DNA of 64,000 bases. Source: Agromyces sp. SYSU T00194. GTDB lineage: Bacteria; Actinomycetota; Actinomycetes; Actinomycetales; Microbacteriaceae. The translations under genes and the position numbers were made by a program. The notes under the pieces were generated by a model, which had not been told where the DNA came from, searched no databases, and saw only the letters and a list, made by a program, of their open reading frames with translations. Below, in pieces: positions 34,901-42,516 of this stretch; positions within the stretch are counted from its first letter, which is position 1; each line of letters begins with the position of its first letter. The stretch is taken from NCBI RefSeq assembly GCF_040496035.1, contig NZ_JBEPJZ010000001.1:1488001-1552000 (forward strand), in the 5' to 3' direction.

Positions 34901-35182
34901 CAGCTGGTCGCCGCGAGGGTCGCCGACGCGCAGGGCACGGTCGCCGCGCACATCGCGATCCCGGCCGACCTGCCGGCGGGCGAGCACCACGTGCGCCTGG
35001 TCGGCGTGGGCTCGGGCATCGAGGCGGTGTCCGCGCTCGAGGTGCTCGGCCCACTCGGCCTCACGCCGACCCAGGCCGCCCTCGCGGCGCTCCTCGCGCT
35101 CGCGGCGCTCGCCGGTGCCGCGCTCGTCGTCGCCCCGCGCCTCCGCGCCCACCGCGCGTCACGCGGAGCCGCTCGCCCCTGA
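28970..35182 (+). CDS. secreted bifunctional alpha-amylase/pullulanase with three X25 modules and a membrane anchor
   Basis: Starch- and glycogen-degrading enzyme of 2070 residues acting outside the cell. Order: signal peptide (1-35); X25-type module (about 38-125, SELGCPGDWQPEC); GH13 alpha-amylase (150-690) with nucleophile D415 in GFRIDTAKH, acid E449 in FGEVYD and D519 in GNHDMGR; linker; two more X25 modules (828-915 and 925-1020); a CBM48-like domain near 1165 (VTLSVWAPTAQQV); GH13 pullulanase with D1503 (GFRFDLMGHH), E1540 (YGEGWNFGE) and D1670 (VDAHDNET); IPT-like region; one transmembrane helix (2031-2056) and a basic tail. The start is ATG 28970; GTG 28943 lacks a binding site. It is flanked by 58-bp repeats and controlled by LacI-type operators. 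Confidence 0.95.
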   Translation: MTQRARARRWFAAGITGALAASVLAVVPLTAASSAEGDTFALVGSLQSELGCPGDWQPECDATELAATDTPGVYAAEFTVPAGTWEVKVAANDDWADSWGLDGGGDNIPLTVAGDTDVRVLFDDEAKRVGLELLSTRAGYDEATDAALVAAPARQPGSDETFYFVMTDRFANGDATNDTAGIAGDRLDHGFDPTDKGFYHGGDIQGIRDRLDYIADLGTTAIWFTPSFTNKPVQGEGANASAGYHGYWITDFTQIDPHLGSNAELEALIDEAHAKGIKIYFDIITNHTADVISYAEGQYSYVDKSTSPYTDASGAPFDPSAIAGSADFPDLDPATSFPYTPVIAPEEADLKVPAWLNDPTVYHNRGDSTWEGESVTFGDFVGLDDLMTEDPTVVNGFVEVYQDWVDLGIDGFRIDTAKHVNFEFWETWTTEVLDYAHAAGKPDFFMFGEVYDADPAKLAPYIRDTDMNSVLDFTFQQQAVSFAAGSSAGNLQSLFAGDDRYTTPDSSSTALPTFLGNHDMGRVGYFLANSGAALERDELAHDLMFLTRGQPVVYSGDEQGFAGTGGDKDARQTLFATQVDEYANQTLVTGEQAGSVDRYDTDAPLYAHIAALAALRDAHPALDQGAQIERYVADGQGVYAFSRVDRDEQVEYLVAVNNADTDQSVEIPTLTHGGEFSVLYGDGAAVTADAAGVASVTVPALGAVVWAADRQVTAPDAAAAISVDVPSAGAGVTGSTPVAATVADVWQETSFSWRVAGSDEWTALGTAEDTTPRVFHDTDGLANGTLVEYRAVSTDAAGNRAAASTYASVGNAVSLVVEEEPETGIDLVTIPGDHNSEMGCPGDWQPGCEIAALTERADGVYEGTFEIPAGTWQYKVAINGGWDLNYGANGEQNGPNVVYTTEGGPVTFYFDPRTNVFSSTAEGPIVTLPGDLQSALGCPGDWQPQCMVTFVQDGDKDGVYEFSTDQLPTGTYQVKVAHGLGWDVNYGADGVQNGPNITFSATTGKLVVFRYTLETHVLEIVVEDPPLQGVGAERAYWLDAETLAWPQSLLGGADAADLAWTLEHAPGAGLAVDGSAVTGGGEPVALEVDPAGIGDELAAAFPHLASHLALRPVGLDRADVAALVTEQLQVAQRDGDALTAFTGVQLPGVLDDLYADAVASAPLGAVVDGGDVTLSVWAPTAQQVSAQVWASGAGGEPTVVPATFDDATGVWSATGSPIATGSEYRWLVDVYAPTTGAIEQNSVTDPYSAALTVNSARTVVVDLDDPSLEPALWADTPAPVVERAVDRAITELHVRDFSITDETVPEDERGTYRAFTRNSAGTEQLRQLAGAGITTVHLLPTFDIATIEERRDQQATPDCDLESFGPASPEQQACIAAIRDLDGFNWGYDPYHFMAPEGSYAVDPDGGARVAEFREMVGALHATGLQVVLDEVYNHTAESGQGERSVLDRVVPGYYQRLNATGDVETSTCCQNVATEHAVAQKLMVDSVVLWASEYRVDGFRFDLMGHHSTANMAAIRAALDELTLAEDGVDGSAVFLYGEGWNFGEVADNARFEQATQGQLGGTGIATFNDRLRDGVHGGSPVAGDSKYEQGFGTGLAGEPNGLPVRDGIRDLGQQTDLVKVGLAGNLRGIELVGSDGVLKTGAEVDYNGSPAGYADQPDETINYVDAHDNETLFDLGVLKLPQETSMADRIRMNTLSLATVAYSQSPSFWHAGTELLRSKSLDRNSYDSGDWFNRIDWTGQESTFGSGLPMEADNADHWEVMEGLLADPALKPTADDIAAAEASALDLLRVRSEVGLLRLGSAELIEQKVSFPNSGADATPGLIVMLIDDLVGDDVDPAAKGALVVFNASAEAITEQVDGLAGRDFKLAKALRNGADEVVLDTKWKAKSGTLTLPARTAAVLVEAQQPTGPGASAGNGGAGATGGSTAANGATGPTVQSPSARIGAAAVQPGDGLAVTGSGFAPGELVQVWVESTPQLVAARVADAQGTVAAHIAIPADLPAGEHHVRLVGVGSGIEAVSALEVLGPLGLTPTQAALAALLALAALAGAALVVAPRLRAHRASRGAARP

Positions 35183-35209
35183 CCCCCCCCGCACGCCGTG
35201 CACCCCGGC

Positions 35210-35267
35210 GAGACCCGTCAAAAGGCTGCACTCTCGCACCTGAGAACGCAGTCTTCTGACGGGTCTC
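35210..35267 (+). repeat. 58-bp palindromic repeat, copy B
   Basis: Same ten-base terminal inverted repeats and exact length as copies A and C; begins 27 bases after the amylase-pullulanase stop. It contains the conserved CTGC and AACGCAG words. Confidence 0.85.
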
Positions 35268-35282
35268 CCACCTTCCAGGGCC

Positions 35283-35340
35283 GAGACCCGTCGAAATGCT
35301 GCGGTATCCCACCTGGGAACGCAGCCTTCTGACGGGTCTC
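35283..35340 (+). repeat. 58-bp palindromic repeat, copy C
   Basis: Direct repeat of copy B after a 15-base gap, with the same arms and length. It ends eight bases before the convergent menC stop. B and C probably also act as transcription terminators for both genes. Confidence 0.85.
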
Positions 35341-35348
35341 GCACGCAC

Positions 35349-36350
35349 TCACGCGACGCGGCCGGCGAGCACGGCGTGGCAGCGCTCGAGGCGGGCGATC
35401 CACCAGGCGGTGCGGTCGGCGTCGGCGGCGTGACGGTCGAGCATCGCGGCATCCGCCTCGACCCGCCGCACCGGGATCGACCCGTCTTCGGGCATGAGCG
35501 GATGCCCCGTGACATCCGCCGCCAGCAGCGAGGCGGTGCCGAGCCCGCAGTCGTAGTCGAGGTCGGGCACCGATGCCGCGAGGTGCGCGCCCATCGCCAG
35601 CCCGACGCTCGTGTCGAGGGCGCTCGACACCACGACCGGCAGCCCCGCCTGCGCGACGATGTCGAGCGCGCGCCGGATGCCGCCGAGCGGCGCCGCCTTG
35701 ATCACGAGCAGGTCCGCCGCCCCGGCCGACGCGACCGCGAGCGGATCCTCGGCCCGCCGCACGCTCTCGTCGGCCGCGACGGGGATGCCCATGTACTTCG
35801 TGCGTCGCCGGATCTCGGCGAGCTCCTCGACGGTGGCGCACGGCTGCTCGACGTACTCGAGGTCGAACTCCGCGAGCGCGTGGATCGCGTGCTCGGCCTC
35901 GTCGACGTTCCAGCCGCCGTTGGCGTCGAGCCGCACCCGACCCTCCGGCCCGAGCGCCTCGCGCACGGCGCGCACGCGCGCGACGTCGTGGGCGAGCGTC
36001 TGGTCGCCGGCGGCGACCTTCACCTTGGCGGTGCGGCAGCCCGGGAAGCGGTCGAGCACGGCGGGCACCTCGTCGGCGTCGACCGCCGGCACGGTCGCGT
36101 TGACGACGATGCGGTTGCGGTGCGCCGGCGGCGTCTCGCGCCAGCCGAAGTCGATCGCGGCGGCGAGCCAGGCGGATGCCTCGTCGTCGTCGTACTCCGC
36201 GAACGGCGCGAACTCGGTCCAGCCCTCGGGGCCCTCCATGAGCAGCGCCTCGCGCACGTCGATGCCGCGGAACCGGGTCACGAGCGGCAGCGCCACCACC
36301 CGCGCCGTCGCGAGCAGGTCGTGCAGGGTCGGCAGTGCGTCGGCGCTCAT
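35349..36350 (-). CDS. menC: o-succinylbenzoate synthase
   Basis: Menaquinone pathway dehydratase of the enolase superfamily, 333 residues; converts SHCHC to o-succinylbenzoate. The catalytic lysine pair is in TAKVKVA, the metal ligands are in VRLDANGGW, YVEQPC and VAADESV, and the second catalytic lysine is in LVIKAAPLGG. The start is ATG 36350 (MSADALPTLHDL); CAGACT lies six bases upstream and may be a weak -10 box. It is divergent from menB, with 64 bases between starts. Confidence 0.95.
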   Translation of the reverse strand: MSADALPTLHDLLATARVVALPLVTRFRGIDVREALLMEGPEGWTEFAPFAEYDDDEASAWLAAAIDFGWRETPPAHRNRIVVNATVPAVDADEVPAVLDRFPGCRTAKVKVAAGDQTLAHDVARVRAVREALGPEGRVRLDANGGWNVDEAEHAIHALAEFDLEYVEQPCATVEELAEIRRRTKYMGIPVAADESVRRAEDPLAVASAGAADLLVIKAAPLGGIRRALDIVAQAGLPVVVSSALDTSVGLAMGAHLAASVPDLDYDCGLGTASLLAADVTGHPLMPEDGSIPVRRVEADAAMLDRHAADADRTAWWIARLERCHAVLAGRVA

Positions 36351-36402
36351 GCCCCCAGTCTGGCACCGCGCCCGCCTGCCGCCCCTGCCTGCCGCCCGGA
36401 AC

Positions 36403-36414
36403 TAGGCTGGAGGC
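36403..36414 (+). promoter_or_regulatory. probable leaderless promoter -10 (menB)
   Basis: TAGGCT at 36403-36408, then GGAGGC, then the ATG. The six-base spacer also resembles a ribosome binding site, but it touches the ATG and would be too close to work as one. Confidence 0.6.
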
Positions 36415-37338
36415 ATGGGCGAGCAGGTCTCCGAACTCTTCGACGCGGGCGAATGGGCGGATGCCTCGGCATCCGTCACCGGCGGCGCAGCCTTCACCGA
36501 CATCACGTACCACCACTCGCGCGACGGCCGCATCGCCCGGGTCGCGTTCGACCGGCCGGAGGTGCGCAACGCCTTCCGCCCGCACACGGTCGACGAGCTC
36601 TACGCGGCCCTGGAGGACGCCCGCACGAACCCGCGCGTCGGCGTCGTGCTGCTCACGGGCAACGGGCCGAGTCCGCGCGACGGCGGCTGGGCGTTCTGCT
36701 CGGGAGGCGACCAGCGCATCCGCGGCCGCGACGGGTACAGGTACGCCGACGGCGAGGAGGCATCCGGCATCGACGCGGCCCGCTCGGGCCGCCTGCACAT
36801 CCTCGAGGTGCAGCGCCTCATCCGCTTCATGCCGAAGGTCGTGATCGCGGTGGTGCCCGGCTGGGCGGCCGGCGGCGGGCACTCGCTGCACGTGGTGTGC
36901 GACCTGACCGTCGCATCCGCCGAGCACGGCCGGTTCAAGCAGACGGATGCCGACGTCGGCAGCTTCGACGCCGGCTACGGTTCGGCCTACTTCGCCCGTC
37001 AGATCGGGCAGAAGTTCGCCCGCGAGGTGTTCTTCCTCGCCGAGGAGTACTCGGCCGAGCGCGCCTACGAGATGGGCGCCGTGAACCGGGTCGTGCCGCA
37101 CGCCGACCTCGAGCGCGAGGCCGTCTCGATGGCGCGCACCATCCTCACCAAGTCGCCGACGGCGATCCGCATGCTGAAGTTCGCGTTCAACGCGGTCGAC
37201 GACGGAATGGTCGGCCAGCAGGTCTTCGCGGGCGAGGCGACCCGTCTCGCGTACGGCACCGACGAGGCCGTCGAGGGCCGCGACGCGTTCCTGCAGAAGC
37301 GCGACCCCGACTGGGGCCCGTACCCGTGGCACTTCTGA
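36415..37338 (+). CDS. menB: 1,4-dihydroxy-2-naphthoyl-CoA synthase
   Basis: Crotonase-fold ring-closing enzyme of menaquinone synthesis, 307 residues. Family signatures are RPEVRNAFRPHTVDEL, GGWAFCSGGDQRIRGRDGY, GWAAGGGHSLHVVCDLTVAS and TDADVGSFDAGYGSAYFAR; FCSGGDQ and the tyrosine/aspartate of the latter line the active site. The N-terminal 30 residues are acidic and less conserved. menE follows 34 bases later on the same strand. Confidence 0.97.
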   Translation: MGEQVSELFDAGEWADASASVTGGAAFTDITYHHSRDGRIARVAFDRPEVRNAFRPHTVDELYAALEDARTNPRVGVVLLTGNGPSPRDGGWAFCSGGDQRIRGRDGYRYADGEEASGIDAARSGRLHILEVQRLIRFMPKVVIAVVPGWAAGGGHSLHVVCDLTVASAEHGRFKQTDADVGSFDAGYGSAYFARQIGQKFAREVFFLAEEYSAERAYEMGAVNRVVPHADLEREAVSMARTILTKSPTAIRMLKFAFNAVDDGMVGQQVFAGEATRLAYGTDEAVEGRDAFLQKRDPDWGPYPWHF

Positions 37339-37372
37339 CGCGGCCGTACGGCCGGCGACCGCGGGAGCGAGC

Positions 37373-38635
37373 ATGAGCCGCCCACTGGTGGCGGTCGCGG
37401 CGGCGGATGTCCCCGGGCTGGTCGCCGCGCTGCGCGCCGCGCTCCACGGTGGCGGCGCGGCCGTGTTCCCCGTGCCGGCGGGGCATCCGATGCATCCCGG
37501 CGCGGACGCGCCCGCCTCCGGGACGCTGGTCGGCGAGGTCGACGACCGCATCGCCGTGGTCGTCGAGACGAGCGGATCGACCGCTGCGCCGAAGCGCGTC
37601 GCGCTGAGTGCCGACGCGCTGCGCGCGAGCGCCGCCGCGACCGAGCACGCCCTCGGCGGAGCCGGCCGCTGGGTGCTCGCACTGCCCGGCCACTACATCG
37701 CCGGCCTGCAGGTGATCGTGCGCGCGCTCGCCGGGGGCACGGAGCCGCTCGTCGCACCGATCGACGGGTTCGACCCGGCAGGCTTCGCCGCCGTCGCGGC
37801 ACCGTTGCGCCGTGCGCACGACCGCGCGTACACCTCGCTGGTGCCGGTGCAGCTCGCGCGCCTCGTCGAGGCCGCCGAGCACGACCGCGGCGTGCGCGAG
37901 GCGCTCGCGCGCTTCGACCGCGTGCTCCTCGGCGGCCAGGCCGCGCCGTCGGGCCTCGTCGAACGCGCCGCAGCCCTCGGCGCCCGCGTGACGCGCACCT
38001 ACGGCTCGAGCGAGACCGCGGGCGGCTGCGTCTACGACGGGCGCCCGCTGGACAGCGTGTGCGTTCGGGTGGTCGACGACCTGGTCGAGCTGTCTGCGCC
38101 GAGCCTCGCCGAGGGCTACCTGGCGGCCCCGGTCGGCTCGCCCGCGCGCGTGGACCTCGACCGTGCCCGCACCGCGATCGCGTTCGCCACCGACCCCGAC
38201 GGCACCCGCTGGTACCGCACGGGCGACCTCGGCTCGGTCGACGACGAGGGTCGCCTGCGCATCCGCGGCCGTGCGGACGACGTCATCATCTCGGGCGGCG
38301 TGAAGGTCGCGCTCGGCGAGGTCGAGCGTGCGGTGCGGGCCGTCGACGGGCTGGGCGATGCGGTGGTCGTCGCCGTGCCCGACCCGGAGTGGGGCGAGCG
38401 CCCGGCCGTCGTCACGACTGGCTCCGCCGTCGCCGCGGCGCGGCTCGCGGCCGCCACCGACGAGGCCGGCCTCCCGCCCGCCGCGCGCCCGGTGCGTCAG
38501 CGCACCCTCGACGAGCTGCCCATGCTGGCGAGCGGCAAGCCCGATCGCCGCGCCATCGCCGCACTCATGGCCGATGCATCGGAAGCCCCCAGCAGGGCCA
38601 CGGACGACGAGCACGGTCGCCGCGATCCCTCCTGA
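37373..38635 (+). CDS. menE: o-succinylbenzoate--CoA ligase
   Basis: Acyl-adenylate-forming enzyme that activates o-succinylbenzoate with ATP and CoA. 420 residues, on the short side for the family. The P-loop motif is VVETSGSTAAPKRVALS; YGSSETAGGCVYDG is the adenine-binding motif; YRTGDLGSVDDEGRLRIRGR and the hinge DDVIISGGVKV precede the C-terminal lysine motif PMLASGKPDRRAI. The start is ATG 37373. Co-transcribed with menB. Confidence 0.95.
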   Translation: MSRPLVAVAAADVPGLVAALRAALHGGGAAVFPVPAGHPMHPGADAPASGTLVGEVDDRIAVVVETSGSTAAPKRVALSADALRASAAATEHALGGAGRWVLALPGHYIAGLQVIVRALAGGTEPLVAPIDGFDPAGFAAVAAPLRRAHDRAYTSLVPVQLARLVEAAEHDRGVREALARFDRVLLGGQAAPSGLVERAAALGARVTRTYGSSETAGGCVYDGRPLDSVCVRVVDDLVELSAPSLAEGYLAAPVGSPARVDLDRARTAIAFATDPDGTRWYRTGDLGSVDDEGRLRIRGRADDVIISGGVKVALGEVERAVRAVDGLGDAVVVAVPDPEWGERPAVVTTGSAVAAARLAAATDEAGLPPAARPVRQRTLDELPMLASGKPDRRAIAALMADASEAPSRATDDEHGRRDPS

Positions 38636-38636
38636 C

Positions 38637-38648
38637 TAGCATGGTCGG
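38637..38648 (+). promoter_or_regulatory. probable leaderless promoter -10 (menA)
   Basis: TAGCAT at 38637-38642, six bases before GTG 38649. Confidence 0.55.
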
Positions 38649-39647
38649 GTGGCACGTCAGACCCCCGACCGATCCGCCCCCCAGCCCGCGAAGCGCACGA
38701 AGACGTACGGCCGCTCCGGCAACCCCGCGCGCAACGGTCGCACGAACCAGCCCGCCGCACCGCGGCGCCGGGCGACCCTCGGCGACTGGATCTCGGGTGC
38801 GCGCCTGCGCACCCTGCCGCTCGCGATCGCGCCGGTCGTGGCGGGCACGGGCGCGGGTGTCGTGGCGATCCCCGACGGCCCGTGGCATCCGTACCGCGCC
38901 CTGCTCGCCCTGATCGTCGCGCTCGCGCTGCAGATCGGCGTGAACTACGCGAACGACTACTCCGACGGCATCCGCGGCACCGACCAGCACCGCGTCGGTC
39001 CCGCCCGCCTCACCGGCTCGGGTCTCGCGAAGCCCCGCCACGTGCTCATCGCGGCGCTCGCGAGCTTCGCGGTCGCCGCGGTCGCGGGCCTCGCGCTGGT
39101 CGTGATCACGCAGCAGTGGTGGCTGCTCGCCGTCGGCGCGGTCGCGATCGTCGCCGCCTGGTTCTACACCGGCGGGAAGCATCCGTACGGCTACTACGGC
39201 CTCGGCGAGCTGTTCGTGTTCGTCTTCTTCGGCGTCGTCGCGACGGCCGGCTCCGCGTACGTGCAGGCGCTCACCGTCAACCTCGAGGCGTGGGTCACGG
39301 GCGCAGGCCTCGGCCTCATCGCCTGCGCGGTGCTCATGGCGAACAACCTGCGCGACGTGGGGCCCGACCGCGCGGCGGGCAAGCGCACCCTGGCGGTGCT
39401 CGTCGGCAAGGCCGTCGGCCGCGTGCTCTTCGCCGTGTTCCTGCTGGTGCCGTTCTTCGCCGTGGCGTTCTTCGCGCTGCTCTACCCGACGGCGTGGCTG
39501 GTGTTCTTCGCGCTGCTCGCCGCTCTGCCCGCGGTGCTCATCGTCGCGACGGCGCGCACCTCGCGCGAGCTGATCACCGCGCTGCAGCTCGCGAGCGCGA
39601 CGTCGCTGCTCTACGGCATCGGCCTCGGGCTGGCGTTCGCGCTCTAG
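38649..39647 (+). CDS. menA: 1,4-dihydroxy-2-naphthoate polyprenyltransferase
   Basis: UbiA-family membrane prenyltransferase that joins the polyprenyl chain to dihydroxynaphthoate, 332 residues. The first prenyl-diphosphate Mg site is NYANDYSDGIRGTD, and the second is in NNLRDVGPDRAAGKRTLAV. About eight to nine transmembrane helices from residue 55 onward. The first 50 residues are basic and Pro/Arg-rich, longer than most MenA. The GTG start follows the menE stop by 13 bases and has its own -10 box. Confidence 0.95.
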   Translation: MARQTPDRSAPQPAKRTKTYGRSGNPARNGRTNQPAAPRRRATLGDWISGARLRTLPLAIAPVVAGTGAGVVAIPDGPWHPYRALLALIVALALQIGVNYANDYSDGIRGTDQHRVGPARLTGSGLAKPRHVLIAALASFAVAAVAGLALVVITQQWWLLAVGAVAIVAAWFYTGGKHPYGYYGLGELFVFVFFGVVATAGSAYVQALTVNLEAWVTGAGLGLIACAVLMANNLRDVGPDRAAGKRTLAVLVGKAVGRVLFAVFLLVPFFAVAFFALLYPTAWLVFFALLAALPAVLIVATARTSRELITALQLASATSLLYGIGLGLAFAL

Positions 39648-39660
39648 AGATCGACCGGGT

Positions 39661-40047
39661 TCAGCGCTCGGAGTCGGTCGGCTGCTGCTTGGCGGATGCG
39701 CCGGAGTCGACCACTGCGCCGGAGTCGACGGGTGCCCCCGTGTCGGCGGATGCCTCGGGCTCGCCGGGCCCCGCCGCGTCACCGGATGCCGCGTCGACCG
39801 CCGCGTCCTCGGCGGCGTCGTCCTCGTGCACGACGGGCGTCTCGCGGTGGCGTGCGGCGTAGAGCTGCTCCGACATCGTGTCGCGCGAGCGGCGCAGGAA
39901 GATCACCGAGACGCTGAGACCGAACAGGGCGGCGACGAGCGCGGAGATCCAGGGGCTCACGCCGGCGAGGAGCAGTACGGTGAGCGGCACGGCGAACGCC
40001 AGGAGGCGCAGGGCCGTGTAGGTCACCCAGGTCGGGACGGATCGCAC
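39661..40047 (-). CDS. DUF4229 membrane protein
   Basis: Small protein of 128 residues in an actinobacterial family of unknown function (DUF4229). Two transmembrane helices, YTALRLLAFAVPLTVLLLAG and an ISALVAALFGLSVSVIFL segment, are followed by the basic loop RRSRDTMSEQLYAARHRE and an acidic Ala/Asp-rich tail. I chose GTG 40047 over TTG 40053, because TACACT lies exactly seven bases upstream of the GTG. It is convergent with menA, and its position inside men clusters is common in the group, but the role is unknown. Confidence 0.88.
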   Translation of the reverse strand: MRSVPTWVTYTALRLLAFAVPLTVLLLAGVSPWISALVAALFGLSVSVIFLRRSRDTMSEQLYAARHRETPVVHEDDAAEDAAVDAASGDAAGPGEPEASADTGAPVDSGAVVDSGASAKQQPTDSER

Positions 40048-40060
40048 GCCCAACAGTGTA
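40048..40060 (-). promoter_or_regulatory. probable leaderless promoter -10 (DUF4229 gene)
   Basis: TACACT on the minus strand (40060-40055), seven bases before GTG 40047. It decides the start. Confidence 0.6.
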
Positions 40061-40172
40061 GATCGGCGCGGCTGCGCGCTCGCTGGGCGACGACGCTGCC
40101 GGCGGACTTCCGCGGATCCGCGCGCATCCGCCGGGAACCCGCCGTTCCCAGCCCACCCGCAGCGCTGGCACC

Positions 40173-40184
40173 TAGACTGTGGGA
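40173..40184 (+). promoter_or_regulatory. probable leaderless promoter -10 (PLDc_N gene and menD)
   Basis: TAGACT at 40173-40178, six bases before ATG 40185. Confidence 0.6.
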
Positions 40185-40589
40185 ATGGCCCGGCTGCTCT
40201 TCGGACTCGGCATCGTCGCCGTCATCTTCACGGTGTACGCGATCGTCGACTGCGCGATGTTCGACCGCTCGCGCATCCGCGGCATCGGGCGCATCTGGTG
40301 GCTGCTGGTGATCCTGTTCGTGCCGATCATCGGCGCCGTGCTCTGGTTCCTCATCGGGCGCGGCCGTCCGGGCCGCCCGCCCCGTCGATCGCAGCGCACG
40401 GTCGCCCCCGACGACGACGCCGACTTCCTGCGCAGCCTCGATCGCGACGCGGCCCAGGAGGAGCGCATCCGCCGCCTCGAGGAGGAACTCGCCGAGCTCG
40501 ACGACCGCGACGAGCCGGGCGAGCGCACCGAGCAGCGGCGTCGCGACGACGACGGCGACACGCCCCCGAGCAGCCGCCCGAATGCCTGA
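40185..40589 (+). CDS. PLDc_N-type small membrane protein
   Basis: A 134-residue protein with two transmembrane helices (residues 1-20 and about 36-58). The linker [19 protein letters not shown] is the phospholipase D nuclease N-terminal family pattern. The C-terminal half is charged and probably coiled coil ([19 protein letters not shown]). Start ATG 40185 rather than GTG 40179, from the leaderless promoter. The last eight bases overlap the menD start, so it is the first gene of a menD operon. Function unknown. Confidence 0.86.
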   Translation: MARLLFGLGIVAVIFTVYAIVDCAMFDRSRIRGIGRIWWLLVILFVPIIGAVLWFLIGRGRPGRPPRRSQRTVAPDDDADFLRSLDRDAAQEERIRRLEEELAELDDRDEPGERTEQRRRDDDGDTPPSSRPNA

Positions 40590-42441
40590 CGCGTCGCCCG
40601 CGCCGAGCCCGGCGAGCGACGTCGCCCACGCCTTCCTCGAGGGCGCCGTGGCCGCCGGGGTCACCGACCTGGTCGTCTGCCCCGGATCCCGCTCCCAGGC
40701 GCTCGCGCTCGCCGCAGCCGAGCTCGAGCGCACCGGTCGCGTGCGCCTGCACGTGCGCATCGACGAGCGCGGCGCGGGCTTCCTCGCGATCGGCCTCGCC
40801 CGCGAGTCGGGACGCCCGGCCGTCGTGGTGACGACCTCGGGCACGGCCGTCGCGAACCTGCACCCGGCAGTGCTGGAGGCGCACCACTCCGGGGTGCCGC
40901 TCGTGGTCCTCACCGCCGACCGCCCCGCGGAGCTGCAGGGCATCCGCGCCAACCAGACCACGGTGCAGCCCGGCATCTTCGGCGTCGCGGTGCACTTCGA
41001 GCACGACGTCGCCGCCCCCGAGGGCCTCGACGGCGAGACGGATGCCGCGGCCGCCGTGGCCCGCGACGCGGTCGCCGCGTCGATGGGCCTGGATGCCGAC
41101 GGCGGCTTCCGCCCCGAGCCCGGCCCGGGGCCGGTGCACGTGAACCTCGCGATGCGCGAGCCACTGTCGGGAGCGCGCACGCGCCCGGCGCCCGGTGCCG
41201 GCCGACCCGACGCGGAGGCGTCACCGCGCACGAGCGACCGGTCGGGTGCGCAGGGTGCGCTCGTGGCATCCGTCGTCGACACCGCCCCGCACGCCCGCGC
41301 CGCGGTCGGCGCGCACGGCACGCGCATCGCGCACGGCCCGCGCACCGTCGTGGTCGCGGGCGCGGGTGCGGGCCCCGAGGCCGAGCGGTTCGCCCGCGAC
41401 GGCGACTGGCCGCTCTTCGCCGAGGTGGTGAGCGGCGCGCACTTCGGCCCGAACCTCGTGGTCGCCTACCGCGCGCTGCTGCGCGAGCCCGAGTTCGCCG
41501 ACGGCATCGAGCGCGTGGTCGTGTTCGGGCATCCGACGCTCAGCCGCGAGGTGCCCGCGCTGGTCGCGCGCGAAGACGTCGAGTCGATCGTCGTCGCGCC
41601 GTCGGGCAGCGAGTGGTACGACCCGGGCCACGGCGTCGATCGCTTCGAGCGCGCCGTGCGCGTCGAGGCCCGCCGCGCGGTGGGCGAGGACCGCGCGTGG
41701 GTCGGTCGCTGGGTCTTCACGAGCCGGCGGATGCTGGAGCCGGCGCCGTCCGAGTCGTACGTGCCGTCGGTCGAGCCGACCCCGCACGAGCACGACCTCG
41801 ACCTGGCCGAGATGGACGCACGCCGCGCGTACGTGCGTGCGAGCGTCGACGCGATGCGCGAGCCGGTGACCCGCCGCCGACTCGTCGAGGCCGTCTGGAA
41901 TGCGACCTGGCCGCACGACCGCCTGCTGTTCGGCGCGTCCCGCCTCGTGCGCGATGCCGACCGCGCCGTCGGCGGTCGCCGCGTCACGGTGCACGCGAAC
42001 CGTGGCCTGTCGGGCATCGACGGCACGGTCGCCACGGCCCTCGGCATCGCGATCGCGAGCCAGTCGCCGCTGCCCGGCGCCCCGGCCGAGGAGGCCGAGG
42101 CCGCGGCGCACGGCGTCACGCGCGCCCTGGTCGGCGACCTCACGCTGCTGCACGACGTCGGCTCGCTGCTCGCGGGCGCGGGGGAGCGGATGCCCCGCCT
42201 GCAGGTCGTCGTCGGCAACGACGGCGGCGGCTCGATCTTCGACGCCCTCGAGGTGGCCGGCACCGCCGACCCCGCCGACTTCGACCGCGTGCAGTTCACC
42301 CCGCAGTCGGTCGACCTGTCGGCGCTCGCCCGCGCCTACGGCTGGGAGCACCGCCTGGTCGACACGGCGGGTGCCCTCGACGCCGCACTCACCTCCGCAT
42401 ACGAGCGCCCGGTCCTCATCGAGGTGCCGCTCGCCCGCTGA
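40582..42441 (+). CDS. menD: SEPHCHC synthase (MenD)
   Basis: Thiamine-diphosphate enzyme joining 2-oxoglutarate to isochorismate, first committed step of the menaquinone branch; 619 residues. Visible motifs: [36 protein letters not shown] with the ThDP-activating glutamate, [35 protein letters not shown], and the ThDP/Mg motif [15 protein letters not shown]. The region at residues 205-250 is a low-conservation Ala/Arg-rich stretch that may be an insertion. A six-base-stem hairpin follows. Confidence 0.96.
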   Translation: MPDASPAPSPASDVAHAFLEGAVAAGVTDLVVCPGSRSQALALAAAELERTGRVRLHVRIDERGAGFLAIGLARESGRPAVVVTTSGTAVANLHPAVLEAHHSGVPLVVLTADRPAELQGIRANQTTVQPGIFGVAVHFEHDVAAPEGLDGETDAAAAVARDAVAASMGLDADGGFRPEPGPGPVHVNLAMREPLSGARTRPAPGAGRPDAEASPRTSDRSGAQGALVASVVDTAPHARAAVGAHGTRIAHGPRTVVVAGAGAGPEAERFARDGDWPLFAEVVSGAHFGPNLVVAYRALLREPEFADGIERVVVFGHPTLSREVPALVAREDVESIVVAPSGSEWYDPGHGVDRFERAVRVEARRAVGEDRAWVGRWVFTSRRMLEPAPSESYVPSVEPTPHEHDLDLAEMDARRAYVRASVDAMREPVTRRRLVEAVWNATWPHDRLLFGASRLVRDADRAVGGRRVTVHANRGLSGIDGTVATALGIAIASQSPLPGAPAEEAEAAAHGVTRALVGDLTLLHDVGSLLAGAGERMPRLQVVVGNDGGGSIFDALEVAGTADPADFDRVQFTPQSVDLSALARAYGWEHRLVDTAGALDAALTSAYERPVLIEVPLAR

Positions 42442-42465
42442 CGGGCGGACGACGGCCTCCGCAAA

Positions 42466-42481
42466 CCCCCCGAACGGGGGG
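42466..42481 (+). terminator. hairpin after menD
   Basis: CCCCCC, loop GAAC, GGGGGG, followed by a short A-rich run. Ends 22 bases before the -10 box of the next gene. Confidence 0.55.
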
Positions 42482-42503
42482 AGCGGAAAAAGGTGAGGAA
42501 GAG

Positions 42504-42516
42504 TAGCTTTCGAGCC
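42504..42516 (+). promoter_or_regulatory. probable leaderless promoter -10 (GDSL hydrolase)
   Basis: TAGCTT at 42504-42509, seven bases before ATG 42517. It argues against the in-frame GTG at 42493. Confidence 0.5.

Noticed and set aside
28775..35152. Open frame of 2125 codons on the minus strand, antisense to the whole amylopullulanase gene
   Set aside because: In very high G+C DNA, stop codons are rare in the antisense frame that reads third positions as first. Its product is Arg/Val/His-rich with no domain, while the plus strand has all catalytic motifs.
35210..35340. CRISPR-like pair of repeats
   Set aside because: Copies B and C are palindromic, 58 bases, only two in a row with a 15-base gap, and copy A is alone and inverted 6.5 kb away. 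This fits a dispersed palindrome, not an array.
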